A stretch of DNA of 47,165 nt from CAZMGV01 sp964565925. GTDB taxonomy: Bacteria; JAGRBM01; JAHCIT01. Numbering within the stretch: the first letter of the stretch is position 1; each line of letters opens with the position of its first letter. The notes beneath the pieces were generated by a model, which did not search any database, was not told the DNA's origin, and worked only from the letters and a program-made list of their open reading frames with translations. Below, in pieces: positions 7,526 through 16,008 of the stretch. The stretch covers positions 1-47,165 of the forward strand of contig CAZMGV010000026.1 of assembly GCA_964565925.1 (NCBI GenBank), in the 5' to 3' direction. The position numbers were made by a program, and so were the translations under genes.

Positions 7526-9724
7526 ATGGCGGACGAATCCCGGTCATTCAGCCGGCTCGCGGAACCCATTCGCAGGTGGATATGGGAAAAAGGCTGGACG
7601 GAACTTCGGGACGTTCAGGAGCGTACCGTTGAGCTGGTGCTCGGTAGCGATAGCGACCTGATTATCGCGGCGGCTACCGCCAGCGGGAAGACCGAGGCCG
7701 CATTCCTTCCTGTCTGTTCCCATATCGTGGAACATCCCAGGTCAGCCGTCCGGGCGTTATACATCAGCCCCCTCAAGGCCCTGATCAACGACCAGTTCCG
7801 GCGTCTGGACGATCTGTGTGAGAAGCTGGAATTGCCGGTTCATCGGTGGCACGGCGACGTATCCTCTGCCGCCAAGCGGAAGGTCATCCAGAATCCGTCC
7901 GGTATTGTCCTGATCACACCCGAATCCCTGGAAGCCCAGTTCGTCCTGAACGGGACCCGTCTCAAGGCAATGTTTGGCGGGCTCGATTTCATCATTGTTG
8001 ATGAACTGCACTCCTTTATCGGAACCGAACGCGGCAAGCAGCTACAGTCGCAAATGCACCGTCTGGAACTGGTCTTGCGACAGCAAGTTCGTCGCATCGG
8101 CCTCAGCGCAACTCTGGGTGATATGGAACTCGCTCGAAGCTATCTCCGCCCGGGTGATTCCGGAAAAGTTGAATTGATCGTATCGAACGATAGCGGACAG
8201 GAACTCCGGCTTCAGATCCGTGGCTACCAGAAACTTGCGGAAATGCCGCCTGAAGATGAGGGCCCGCCGGCCAAGGCTATTGGTCCTGACGGGGAAGAGG
8301 CGATTGCGGAGCATCTATTCGAGAATCTGAGGGGCCAGAACAACCTCATTTTCGCCAACAGCCGTCAGCGGGTTGAATTCTACGCCGACGGCCTACGCAA
8401 GCAATGCGAAAGTCTGGGAGTTCCGAACGAGTTTTATCCGCATCATGGAAGCCTTTCGAAGGATTTGCGGGAAGAGACCGAAGCCCGCCTGAAAGACGGA
8501 CAGGTTCCGACAACTGCCGTTTGTACAAGCACGCTGGAGATGGGAATCGACATTGGCAGCGTGAACAGCATCGCGCAGATCGGCGTACCGCCATCGGTTG
8601 CGAGTCTTCGCCAGAGACTTGGGAGATCGGGCCGACGTGGGTCGCCGTCCGTTCTCAGAATCTACATCCTGGAAGATGAACTGACTCAGAGAAGCTCTCC
8701 GCAGGATGCGATACGGGCCGAACTGGTTCAGTCGATGGCCATGGTACGGCTACTACTAGCCAAATGGTATGAACCGCCGGCAGAAGGGCAGCTTCACCTT
8801 TCGACCCTTGTACAGCAGACGCTATCGGTGATCGCCCAGCTTGGCGGAGCAAGCGCCGCCGATCTCTACCGGGCTCTTTGCCAGTCGGGACCTTTTTCTA
8901 CGATATCCTCGGAACAGTTCGGCCTGTTTCTTCGGGGACTCGGCGCCTTCGATCTGATCGGGCAGATGGCTGACGGAACAATAATTCCCGGCGAGACCGG
9001 CGAGCGCCTGGCAAACCACTACGATTTCTATTCAGCTTTTACCTCATCCCAGGAATACCGGATTGTGGCGGACGGTCGGATGCTCGGAACGCTCCCAGTT
9101 TCAACGGCCCTGACGGAGAAGATGCTGATTATCTTTGCCGGCCGCCGCTGGCGGGTCATTTCGATTGACGATCAGGACAGGACGATTTTTGTCACTCCGG
9201 CCCAAGGAGGGGTGGTCCCGCGCTTCGGCGGAGAAGCCGGGATTGTCCACGACAGGGTCCGCGAGGAAATGCTCGCTGTATACTTGTCCACGGAAATCCC
9301 CGTGTATCTGGATGACGGCGCTCAGCGACTGCTTGCAGAAGGCCGTGCCAACTTCGCGCGTCTTGGCCTGGCGAATACGAAGCTGGTAGCGGCCGGTAAC
9401 GATACGATCGTTTTCCCATGGGCTGGGGACAGAACAATGAACACGCTCGCTACCATTCTGGTCCAGGAAGGATTCGACGTAGAGAAGGACGGCATCTCGA
9501 TCCTGGTTCAGGAGACAGACCCGGAAGCCCTTTCGAGGCGTTTGAAACGGATGCTGCAAAGCACTCCGGTAGATGCGGTCACGCTAGCCCGGACCGTCCA
9601 GAACAAGCTTGTCGAAAAATACGACCGGTACCTTGGGACTGATTTATTATCGGCCAATTACGCGGCGAAGAACTTGGATGTTGATGCTGCCTGGAAGTCG
9701 CTGCATTCCATTGCAAACGATTGA
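7526..9724 (+). CDS. sngC: Shango helicase SngC, Lhr-like DEAD/DEAH box
   Basis: This is a 732-residue superfamily 2 helicase. Motif I is ATASGKT at residues 50-56, motif II is DELH near 159, motif III is SATL near 193, and motif VI is QRLGRSGRRG near 361. The C-terminal half has the accessory domains of Lhr/BrxHI-type helicases. The open frame extends back to 7403 inside sngB, but the ATG at 7526, one base after the sngB stop, is the likely start because it gives the usual N-terminus before the Q-motif region. Key motifs are intact and there is no frameshift, so the three-gene operon appears functional. Confidence 0.9.
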   Translation: MADESRSFSRLAEPIRRWIWEKGWTELRDVQERTVELVLGSDSDLIIAAATASGKTEAAFLPVCSHIVEHPRSAVRALYISPLKALINDQFRRLDDLCEKLELPVHRWHGDVSSAAKRKVIQNPSGIVLITPESLEAQFVLNGTRLKAMFGGLDFIIVDELHSFIGTERGKQLQSQMHRLELVLRQQVRRIGLSATLGDMELARSYLRPGDSGKVELIVSNDSGQELRLQIRGYQKLAEMPPEDEGPPAKAIGPDGEEAIAEHLFENLRGQNNLIFANSRQRVEFYADGLRKQCESLGVPNEFYPHHGSLSKDLREETEARLKDGQVPTTAVCTSTLEMGIDIGSVNSIAQIGVPPSVASLRQRLGRSGRRGSPSVLRIYILEDELTQRSSPQDAIRAELVQSMAMVRLLLAKWYEPPAEGQLHLSTLVQQTLSVIAQLGGASAADLYRALCQSGPFSTISSEQFGLFLRGLGAFDLIGQMADGTIIPGETGERLANHYDFYSAFTSSQEYRIVADGRMLGTLPVSTALTEKMLIIFAGRRWRVISIDDQDRTIFVTPAQGGVVPRFGGEAGIVHDRVREEMLAVYLSTEIPVYLDDGAQRLLAEGRANFARLGLANTKLVAAGNDTIVFPWAGDRTMNTLATILVQEGFDVEKDGISILVQETDPEALSRRLKRMLQSTPVDAVTLARTVQNKLVEKYDRYLGTDLLSANYAAKNLDVDAAWKSLHSIAND

Positions 9725-9783
9725 CTATTCCTCTGTGAGGAATGGAGCAATGGTACCGCATAAGAAGTGGGAGTGGTCGGAGG

Positions 9784-9957
9784 TGCATCGTCGGGCACAA
9801 CCACCCGTCGGGGGATCCGGCGCCGTCATCCGCCGACCGGCGCTATACGGAGGACGTGGCGGCCGCAGCTAAGCTGCTCGGAATCGGGCTGCTCGATCAC
9901 CTGATCGTCGCGCCGGGGGGGAGCTATTTCAGCTTCCTAGATGAGGGGCTATTGTAG
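9784..9957 (+). pseudogene. radC C-terminal fragment (JAB/MPN metalloprotease-like domain)
   Basis: About 57 codons match the C-terminal end of RadC-family proteins. The metal-binding HNHPSGDP motif is followed by the conserved Asp in SSADRRYTEDV, then LLGIGLLDHLIV and a closing FSFLDEGLL. The N-terminal helix-hairpin-helix part and the upstream half of the JAB domain are missing, and the sequence before the motif is unrelated. Full RadC has roughly 220 residues, so this is a truncated remnant. RadC relatives are frequent in integrated elements. A short protein could still be made from an ATG at 9742. Confidence 0.85.
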
Positions 9958-10015
9958 GCGGAACGTACAGATTTCCCTTGCGCCGGCCGTTCAATAACCA
10001 CAAAATATTGCCGAC

Positions 10016-11179
10016 ATGTCCAATATTGCTTCACTTCGTTCGATGGGGCGTCGCGTAGACGTTCAGCTTTCTGAACGTAAGGCGAAGGGTATCCAGAAGG
10101 CCATTAACCAACTGGCATTGATCAATCCCGGTGACATACCGGAAAAGCTATTCTCCATAGTTCAGCCTCTTGTCCCGCATGTCTGCGGGTTTATCGAAGT
10201 AATCCGAAGCGACGATCCGGCCAACGCAGCCGGCTATTTCGTCAACGTGCCCGAGGGGTATGCCGAATGGTTCATGTCGGTCTATCCAAGCGACCCAATA
10301 CCCGCCGCCCTGACTGTGATACCTGAAGGGGATCACATCGAGCTACAATCCTTCCACCAAAGGATGGCCGTGTCGACCGGACAGGATTTCGTGAGGCAGG
10401 TGGATACGGAGGCCCGGAGGATATTCGATATCCACGACCTTGAGACGCTTAAGATTTCGGACTCCCCATCACTCGGGGGCCGCGAAGTCATCGGCATGTC
10501 TCTGTTCCGATCCGGGGCAGAAGGGCCATACAGTGATGAGGAACACCAGATTCTTCAGATCCTTCAGCCGGGGCTGAAATCCGCGATCAACAAGTTGAAG
10601 CTCCCCTTTTACCGGCAGGAACCGCTGCTAGAGCAAATACTGAAGGATGCCAGGACTGCGTATATACTGACTGATGCCGGTGGCAATATACGCGAAGTGA
10701 ACGGGCGACTGGTTCCGAGCCTCCTGGAATATATCGGACCGGGATCGCTCCAGACCAACATGCAAACGCTTCATCGGTTTGTCTTGGAAACACTATCGAC
10801 GTTCAGGACGACAGGAGTCCACCGACAGTGGATGAAGCACCGGGAAGCCGGCCGGCTTCTTGAAATCTCGCTTCACCAGTTTGCCTCTGCATCCGGAATA
10901 TTTCCGGAAGACCGTTTTCTGATCCTGATGCGCGAAGTTCACTGCCCGGCTCCTGTTAGCTGGCGCCAGAATCCGCTTGTCGTCCAGTTTTCTCCAAGAG
11001 AACGTGAGATCGTCGAATTGCTGATGGAAACAGGCCTGTCAGCTAAGGAGATTGCTGATCGAATTTGCATTTCACCACGTACGGCCGAAAAACACATCGA
11101 GCGAATTTATCAGAAGGCCGCCGTATGTAGTCGTTCGGAACTGGTTGAGAAGCTGACTTCTGGCGGCGAACAGGGATGA
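10016..11179 (+). CDS. LuxR-type HTH transcriptional regulator with large sensor half
   Basis: This is a 387-residue protein. The C-terminal LuxR/GerE helix-turn-helix lies at about residues 327-380 (SPREREIVELLMETGLSAKEIA, then a recognition helix with ISPRTAEKHIERIY). The N-terminal 300 residues contain no receiver motif and no acyl-homoserine lactone signature. They look like two tandem sensor folds, GAF-like at about 20-190 and PAS-like at about 200-310 (AYILTDAGGNIREVNGRL is PAS-like). The ligand is unknown. The gene starts about 60 bases after the radC fragment, and its stop overlaps the start of the next gene (ATGA at 11176-11179), so these two paralogues are co-translated. Confidence 0.85.
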   Translation: MSNIASLRSMGRRVDVQLSERKAKGIQKAINQLALINPGDIPEKLFSIVQPLVPHVCGFIEVIRSDDPANAAGYFVNVPEGYAEWFMSVYPSDPIPAALTVIPEGDHIELQSFHQRMAVSTGQDFVRQVDTEARRIFDIHDLETLKISDSPSLGGREVIGMSLFRSGAEGPYSDEEHQILQILQPGLKSAINKLKLPFYRQEPLLEQILKDARTAYILTDAGGNIREVNGRLVPSLLEYIGPGSLQTNMQTLHRFVLETLSTFRTTGVHRQWMKHREAGRLLEISLHQFASASGIFPEDRFLILMREVHCPAPVSWRQNPLVVQFSPREREIVELLMETGLSAKEIADRICISPRTAEKHIERIYQKAAVCSRSELVEKLTSGGEQG

Positions 11180-12291
11180 CCAATATTTCGGAGGCAATGG
11201 CACGACGCATTCGGCTTGCCAGTCAATCACTTCGTAGTATCGCGGCCGGTGAAGGAATCGACCGCGTAGTCTCCGCTGTCGAAATAGCAATTCCGTCAGT
11301 ATCGTCCTTAGTGGAGTTTCTTCCAGGAAATGATCCATGGAACTCCGTCGCACATATTTCAGGATTTCCCCAAGACGTCCTGGAATGGCTGATGGGAGCA
11401 TACACGATGGATATTACTCCGGCGCAACTCGTTGCTGCGCCGACTGGTAAGGTGATTGGCAAAGCTTCCTGGTTTGAAGGAATGGTCAACCACCGGGGTA
11501 AGGAAGTCGCTGAATGGTGGGAATACCACAAGACTGGTATTTTTGGTCTCGGCGACCACATCAATATGAAACTCGCTATTTCGCCTGCCACTCTAGACAC
11601 GGAGCATTTGGGATTCAGTATATTCCGTGCCCGCGGAGAAGCGGTATTCTCCGATGAGGAAACAGCTTCGCTGGTGCAAATGGCACCGCTTATCGCTGAT
11701 GCGCTCAGACTCCAGCAAATACCTGTAACCCGAGGGCAGCCGTTGCTCTCGTCCCTGATGAGCCAGAGCCGTGCCGGATTTGCAATATTGGATACATCAG
11801 GACGCATCCGTGAGCTGAACCGTTCCTTCATCGAAATGATCTGCGCCTTTCTCAAGCTGGATAATCACAGACCGAATCAGCATTTGATGGATTATGTCCT
11901 GAACACCTGGATGGACCGATGGAAACGCAGCAGAGAGTCCCGCTTTCTGGCGGATGCGCTACCCGGCGGGACGGCACTCATTGTCAGTTGGCATCTCCTG
12001 TCGGCGGAGGTTCATTCCCTTCCAGGCGACCGATATCTGATCTGGATTGAACCGGCCGGTCGACTTCCCGATTTCGGAAGCGAGGTATCGGACGTAATCC
12101 GTCAACTGTCTGACCGGGAGCGGGAGATCTCGAAGTGGCTGGTTGAAACCTCACTTTCGGTCCGTGATATCGCGGCACGCCTCGGGATTGCCCCGTCTAC
12201 GGTCCGAAAGCATGTCGAAGCGGTCTACCGCACCTGCAAGGTCCGCAGCCGCCACGAACTCCGAACTCTACACAAAAACGCGCCTCGCTAA
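11176..12291 (+). CDS. LuxR-type HTH transcriptional regulator, paralogue of the preceding gene
   Basis: This 371-residue protein has the same layout as its upstream neighbour: a GAF-like N-terminal half, a PAS-like stretch (AGFAILDTSGRIRELNRSF, near residue 196), and a C-terminal LuxR HTH at about 312-365. The pair probably arose by tandem duplication and has diverged strongly in the recognition helix (ISPRTAEKH versus IAPSTVRKH), so the two may bind different sites. No phosphoacceptor receiver domain is present. The start overlaps the previous stop by four bases. What they control is unknown; position alone links them to the Shango operon upstream or the membrane genes downstream. Confidence 0.85.
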   Translation: MTNISEAMARRIRLASQSLRSIAAGEGIDRVVSAVEIAIPSVSSLVEFLPGNDPWNSVAHISGFPQDVLEWLMGAYTMDITPAQLVAAPTGKVIGKASWFEGMVNHRGKEVAEWWEYHKTGIFGLGDHINMKLAISPATLDTEHLGFSIFRARGEAVFSDEETASLVQMAPLIADALRLQQIPVTRGQPLLSSLMSQSRAGFAILDTSGRIRELNRSFIEMICAFLKLDNHRPNQHLMDYVLNTWMDRWKRSRESRFLADALPGGTALIVSWHLLSAEVHSLPGDRYLIWIEPAGRLPDFGSEVSDVIRQLSDREREISKWLVETSLSVRDIAARLGIAPSTVRKHVEAVYRTCKVRSRHELRTLHKNAPR

Positions 12292-12408
12292 ACCCCAGAC
12301 CATTTCGGCACATAAGTTTAAATTACGTATTTTTGCGTATTGAGACTCCGTGCTGTCCATACGTATTCTTCGATTATCGAAACGAAAAGCTCCTGTGATT
12401 ATGGAGCG

Positions 12409-12681
12409 ATGTGCGGCGAGGTCGTGCCGACGGGGCGTTTCATGGGGAAATCAGATGGGGCGGGGATGCGGAAAGGCGGTAAAGTTTCGATATCAGGGGC
12501 TAATCTCCGTCCGCGCGAACGTGAAATCATCCGGTTGCTGTCCGAAACGAGTCTAAGTGCCAAGGAAATTGCCGACCTGCTTGGCATCTCGGTCCGCACT
12601 GTCGAGAAGCATACGTCTAATGCGTATCAACAACTCGGGGTCCATTCGAGGACGGAGCTCATTATCAAAAGCACGAAATAA
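12409..12681 (+). CDS. Short LuxR-type HTH protein without sensor domain
   Basis: This is a stand-alone LuxR/GerE HTH of about 90 residues. It contains RPREREIIRLLSETSLSAKE followed by a recognition helix (ISVRTVEKHTSNAY), closely similar to the HTH of the 10016 gene. The start is uncertain: TTG at 12340, ATG at 12409 and ATG at 12439 are all in frame and none has an ideal ribosome binding site. It lacks the sensor half of its two neighbours, so it may be a truncated paralogue or a constitutive or competing DNA-binding partner. The next gene begins 12 bases downstream. Confidence 0.7.
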   Translation: MCGEVVPTGRFMGKSDGAGMRKGGKVSISGANLRPREREIIRLLSETSLSAKEIADLLGISVRTVEKHTSNAYQQLGVHSRTELIIKSTK

Positions 12682-12693
12682 GGAGACATTTAC

Positions 12694-13134
12694 GTGGGCT
12701 ACATTGAAGGCAATTTGAATCCTGGCGAATTGGTTATTCGGAAAAGCGGTCTGCACTGGTTCGAATTGGCTTGGGGAATATTGTTGTTTTGGCTTATCTA
12801 TCCCCCAATCCTAGCCATCCTCAGAAAGGTCAGTACTGAGATCGCCGTGACGAATAAACGGGTCATCGGTAAGCAGGGTATAATAAGCCGCGCCACTCTT
12901 GATACCCCATTAGACAAAATCACCAACGTTTCGCTCAATCAATCGCTCTTGGGTCGAATATTCAACTACGGCTCGCTTGCCATTACTACGGGAGGCGAAG
13001 CCCGTGAGTTTGTAATGATCGGTGATCCAGCAGCCCTCAAACGATCGGTATCAGAGCAAATCGATGCCTTCACTGAAAGTAAAATGCACCGGCAAGCAGA
13101 ACTGATGGCAAAAGCAATGAAGTCGGCGCAGTAG
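12694..13134 (+). CDS. Bacterial PH-domain membrane protein
   Basis: This is a 146-residue protein with a short N-terminal strand region, a hydrophobic membrane segment at about residues 26-45 (WGILLFWLIYPPILAIL), and a bacterial pleckstrin-homology domain (bPH_2) at about 48-120. The domain shows the family pattern in which TNKRVI leads into GIISRATLDTPLDKITNV and ends with ITTGG. A C-terminal helix follows. The GTG start at 12694 has AAGGAG at proper spacing. Such proteins are usually membrane-anchored on the cytoplasmic side; their binding partner is not evident here. It is probably co-transcribed with the short LuxR gene. Confidence 0.8.
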   Translation: MGYIEGNLNPGELVIRKSGLHWFELAWGILLFWLIYPPILAILRKVSTEIAVTNKRVIGKQGIISRATLDTPLDKITNVSLNQSLLGRIFNYGSLAITTGGEAREFVMIGDPAALKRSVSEQIDAFTESKMHRQAELMAKAMKSAQ

Positions 13135-13147
13135 ACTGAGGCATTTC

Positions 13148-13576
13148 ATGCGGCATGAAGATATCGTGATCGAACTAGAACGTATTCTCGCCGGCATGAA
13201 TGAAGCGCAGAAAGCGGCCTATAATCGGCTCAGATTGGAAGAGATAGAGCGAGGCGACGCAGGGGCGTTAGTCCTGCTATGTATGGGTTTCATTGGAATC
13301 CCTAATCTGCACCGCATAAAATTTGGAGATGCCAAGGCATATTCAGCACTGATCCCTCTCTTTTTGTCATTCTGCGGAATCGCCTCCTGCGCCCAAGGTA
13401 CGAATGCCGGGCTAATAGCCGGTGCCATGCTAGTGGTCCTTTCGGGCGGTGCAAGCATGGCCATGACAGCCATCAACATCATCAGGTTCGACGAATATTT
13501 ATCCGCCCAGAGGAATCGAAGGCTGCTAGCGCTCGTCAAAAGGGTCGCCAGCAACGAACAGCAGTGGAGGCAATGA
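13148..13576 (+). CDS. Small membrane protein of unknown function
   Basis: This 142-residue protein has an amphipathic charged N-terminal helix (about residues 1-38) and then hydrophobic segments at about 39-58, 66-84 and 87-110 that probably cross or enter the membrane. A basic C-terminal helix closes it. No family is recognised. It follows the PH-domain gene by 13 bases. Its stop (TGA at 13574-13576) overlaps the beginning of the next gene, so the PH protein, this protein and the secreted propeller protein likely form one transcript. Confidence 0.65.
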   Translation: MRHEDIVIELERILAGMNEAQKAAYNRLRLEEIERGDAGALVLLCMGFIGIPNLHRIKFGDAKAYSALIPLFLSFCGIASCAQGTNAGLIAGAMLVVLSGGASMAMTAINIIRFDEYLSAQRNRRLLALVKRVASNEQQWRQ

Positions 13577-13578
13577 AT

Positions 13579-15558
13579 ATGCGCACTTTGGTGACACTCA
13601 TAGCTATATTTATCAGTCCCGTAATCATATGGGCTGAATCATCTGAATGTCAGAAAAATTGCAAATTACAATCTGATAAAGACGAAAAGTCGTGCAGCGG
13701 TATTCCCGATAACACCGAAGACCTGTCCATGTGCCTAGAAGCTGCAAGTCAAGATTATGAAGAATGCCAATCTAAATGCAAACCAGATGTTGATTTATTT
13801 TGCGCGAGATATTCTCCTGTAGAAACAGGATACGTTGGATATGGGTCAGCGATAATTTCTCCCGACAATAAATACATCGTTGGATTCCGAAAAGGCTCAA
13901 ACCGAATGGATGTCTGGGAACGTGAGTCTGGGAGGTTCCTGTATTTTTTAACTCCCAAATCCATCGGAGACATCCGCATTTCTAAAGATAGTACCCGCAT
14001 TGTCAACATAACGCAGAATCAACGTCAGGGATTGGGAATGACTGGTCCTGGCTTATATATTTGGGATTTGATTACGTCTCAACTTATACGCGAATATAAT
14101 CTACCTCCGCAGTCATTGCTCGATTACGGGAGCACAAGGATCGTTACCAATGACGGATACCCGAAATACATGGGAGTCATTAATCGTGATGATAGGCTGG
14201 ACAAGAGTAGTGGAAATGAATATGTAACGGAAAAAATTGATATATATAATGTAGACACAATGAAAAAGGTGTACTCTTTAACGTTGACTCCTAGAATTGA
14301 TCAAAAAAGTGCCCCCGATTTATCTGTCGCTATATCCAATGATGGGAGCATGTTGTCCGTAATTCGGACATCCAGAGAAACTCAAACAATATCCATAGTT
14401 AATTCTAAGACAGGGACTATTGTTAGAAAGCTATTTGACAGGCAGAAAGACAGATCCTCTCCCCAGTGGTCGCGAACTGAATTCTCTGGAGATGGAAAAT
14501 ACATCACCGCAAGTTCTTTTGATAACAGCCAGTCCCAAAGCTGGATGGTTTCATCCGGGGAGAAAACTCAGCCACCAAAACTGGAAAACGTACAAACTAA
14601 TATTAGATATAAAGTAGAGATCAGTGATGATAAAATCTTCGCCTATTCGAATAAGTATTATTCTGTTGTGAATATCCTATCCAAGCTAAAAGAGAACATT
14701 GCCCGGCTTTCCCCGGCACCAGTAGGGCCCCGGGGTGAATTTGAAGCGGCGGCTGACTACGAGGCAAAGCAGGCCGAATATCGGCGAGCAGTGTCGGAGA
14801 TCCCAGGAAAACGGGCAAACCTGATCGCAGGCGCAGAAGCTGAAATTCTCCCGATATTGTCTGATACGTATATGAGAGTGCATTTGGGCCGTTATGATAT
14901 GGACAAAGGTATTTATCCATTCCGTTATGAATGTTCCCTTGGAGCTTTGGATGACTACCAGATGAGCCAGTTGCTTTTCCCGGCTTCTGTAGATACGGCC
15001 AAGGAACTTAAAGAGCGCCCTTCTGGTTCTATCCTTGCTAGGCTTAAGGCCTTAAAGATTTCGACTCCCACTAATTGGCAGTTGGAATTAAAGGGCCCGC
15101 CGCTGGGATTTTCGGGTATAGAAGCGGACATATTCGACACGACTAACTCAATATCATACACTATATTTGGCTCGTACGATCTTTATAAAATCTCTAAAAC
15201 TCAGGCGGTAGCGGCTACTTCCAATCCCGCTCCTGTCGAAAGAATAGGGGTACCGGTTGCCATCGCACCTGCTACGGAGCTTTCAGCAGACCACATGAAA
15301 GCCTGTATCAAGTATTATTATGAGAGGGAATCGATGTTCAAGGACATGTACAAAATCACGAATATTAGTGACGTGTCTGTTTTAGGAGATTCGGAGGGCA
15401 AAAAATCAGTGAAAATGAGCTACTCGTTTCAATGCAAGAAACTACTCTGTGGCGGCCCACAAAGTGGTCAAGATGAGCGAATATTTGAAATCTCACCGAC
15501 AGGGATGCCTGCAATGGCCTGCCGCGTTGAAAGCATGGGAGTATCTTTGCTCAGATAA
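13579..15558 (+). CDS. Secreted protein with WD40/propeller-like repeats, unknown function
   Basis: This is a 659-residue protein with a Sec signal peptide (about residues 1-18, cleavage near IIWAES) and a Cys-rich segment (about 20-75, with CxxxC pairs). Residues about 80-340 carry strand-rich repeats with ISPDNKYIV, DVWERESGRFL and similar WD40/propeller-type signatures. A helical region (about 375-430) and a mixed C-terminal part with further Cys residues follow. The ATG at 13579 lies eight bases from GGAGG and is preferred over the ATG at 13573. The gene is visibly richer in A and T than its neighbours, which suggests separate origin. It is exported, so a periplasmic or surface role is expected; no enzyme motif was found. 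Confidence 0.7.
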   Translation: MRTLVTLIAIFISPVIIWAESSECQKNCKLQSDKDEKSCSGIPDNTEDLSMCLEAASQDYEECQSKCKPDVDLFCARYSPVETGYVGYGSAIISPDNKYIVGFRKGSNRMDVWERESGRFLYFLTPKSIGDIRISKDSTRIVNITQNQRQGLGMTGPGLYIWDLITSQLIREYNLPPQSLLDYGSTRIVTNDGYPKYMGVINRDDRLDKSSGNEYVTEKIDIYNVDTMKKVYSLTLTPRIDQKSAPDLSVAISNDGSMLSVIRTSRETQTISIVNSKTGTIVRKLFDRQKDRSSPQWSRTEFSGDGKYITASSFDNSQSQSWMVSSGEKTQPPKLENVQTNIRYKVEISDDKIFAYSNKYYSVVNILSKLKENIARLSPAPVGPRGEFEAAADYEAKQAEYRRAVSEIPGKRANLIAGAEAEILPILSDTYMRVHLGRYDMDKGIYPFRYECSLGALDDYQMSQLLFPASVDTAKELKERPSGSILARLKALKISTPTNWQLELKGPPLGFSGIEADIFDTTNSISYTIFGSYDLYKISKTQAVAATSNPAPVERIGVPVAIAPATELSADHMKACIKYYYERESMFKDMYKITNISDVSVLGDSEGKKSVKMSYSFQCKKLLCGGPQSGQDERIFEISPTGMPAMACRVESMGVSLLR

Positions 15559-15577
15559 TAGGTGTTTCTATGCTGAA

Positions 15578-15715
15578 TCAAAGCCCCGTTTCCTTTTCGC
15601 GTGATAGAGTTCTGGTTCGGGCCCGGCGGCGTTCCTGCATGTTCTTGGCGAGGCGAAAACTCTCACGCTGTTCACCTCCAGGATGTGGACATGATGGATG
15701 AGGCGATCGACTGGT
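15578..15715 (-). pseudogene. istB remnant (IS21-family ATPase), frameshifted
   Basis: The minus strand encodes VDRLIHHVHILEVNS, the typical C-terminal end of IS21-family IstB. The expected continuation ESFRLAKNMQERRRARTRTL is present only in the next reading frame, so one base was lost just after the NS codons. The shifted frame ends in TGA at 15578-15580. Everything N-terminal to VDRL, including the Walker motifs, is absent, so this is a scar of a former insertion and not an active element. Confidence 0.7.
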
Positions 15716-16008
15716 TGACCATGGGCTGAATAAGCTGCTGCTACCCATGCCCAAACCACCGAAAACGACGGACGTCCCGGGTCCCCTGGCGATCCCGCAG
15801 ATGGATTTAGACTCTGTTACCGTTTTGCCGGCAATCTGGGAGAGATCGGGCCGGAATGGTTGGCGGATGCAGCCAACTAAAAGTATTTTCCATCAAGACG
15901 TATCACTATCTCGGTTTCAAGAGGATAAGTCGGAGCGAATCCAGATTGCCGGTCACTTGAAGAAATCCGTAAGAACCCCTAAATTACCGAAAACCTCAGG
16001 ACGTAAGA
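15716..16008. other. Intergenic stretch upstream of the lipoprotein gene
   Basis: No convincing gene is visible. A plus-strand frame from 15747 to 16121 has no family resemblance and runs into the lipoprotein gene in another frame. The stretch probably carries the lipoprotein promoter. Its origin next to the istB scar suggests IS-mediated rearrangement. Confidence 0.45.
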
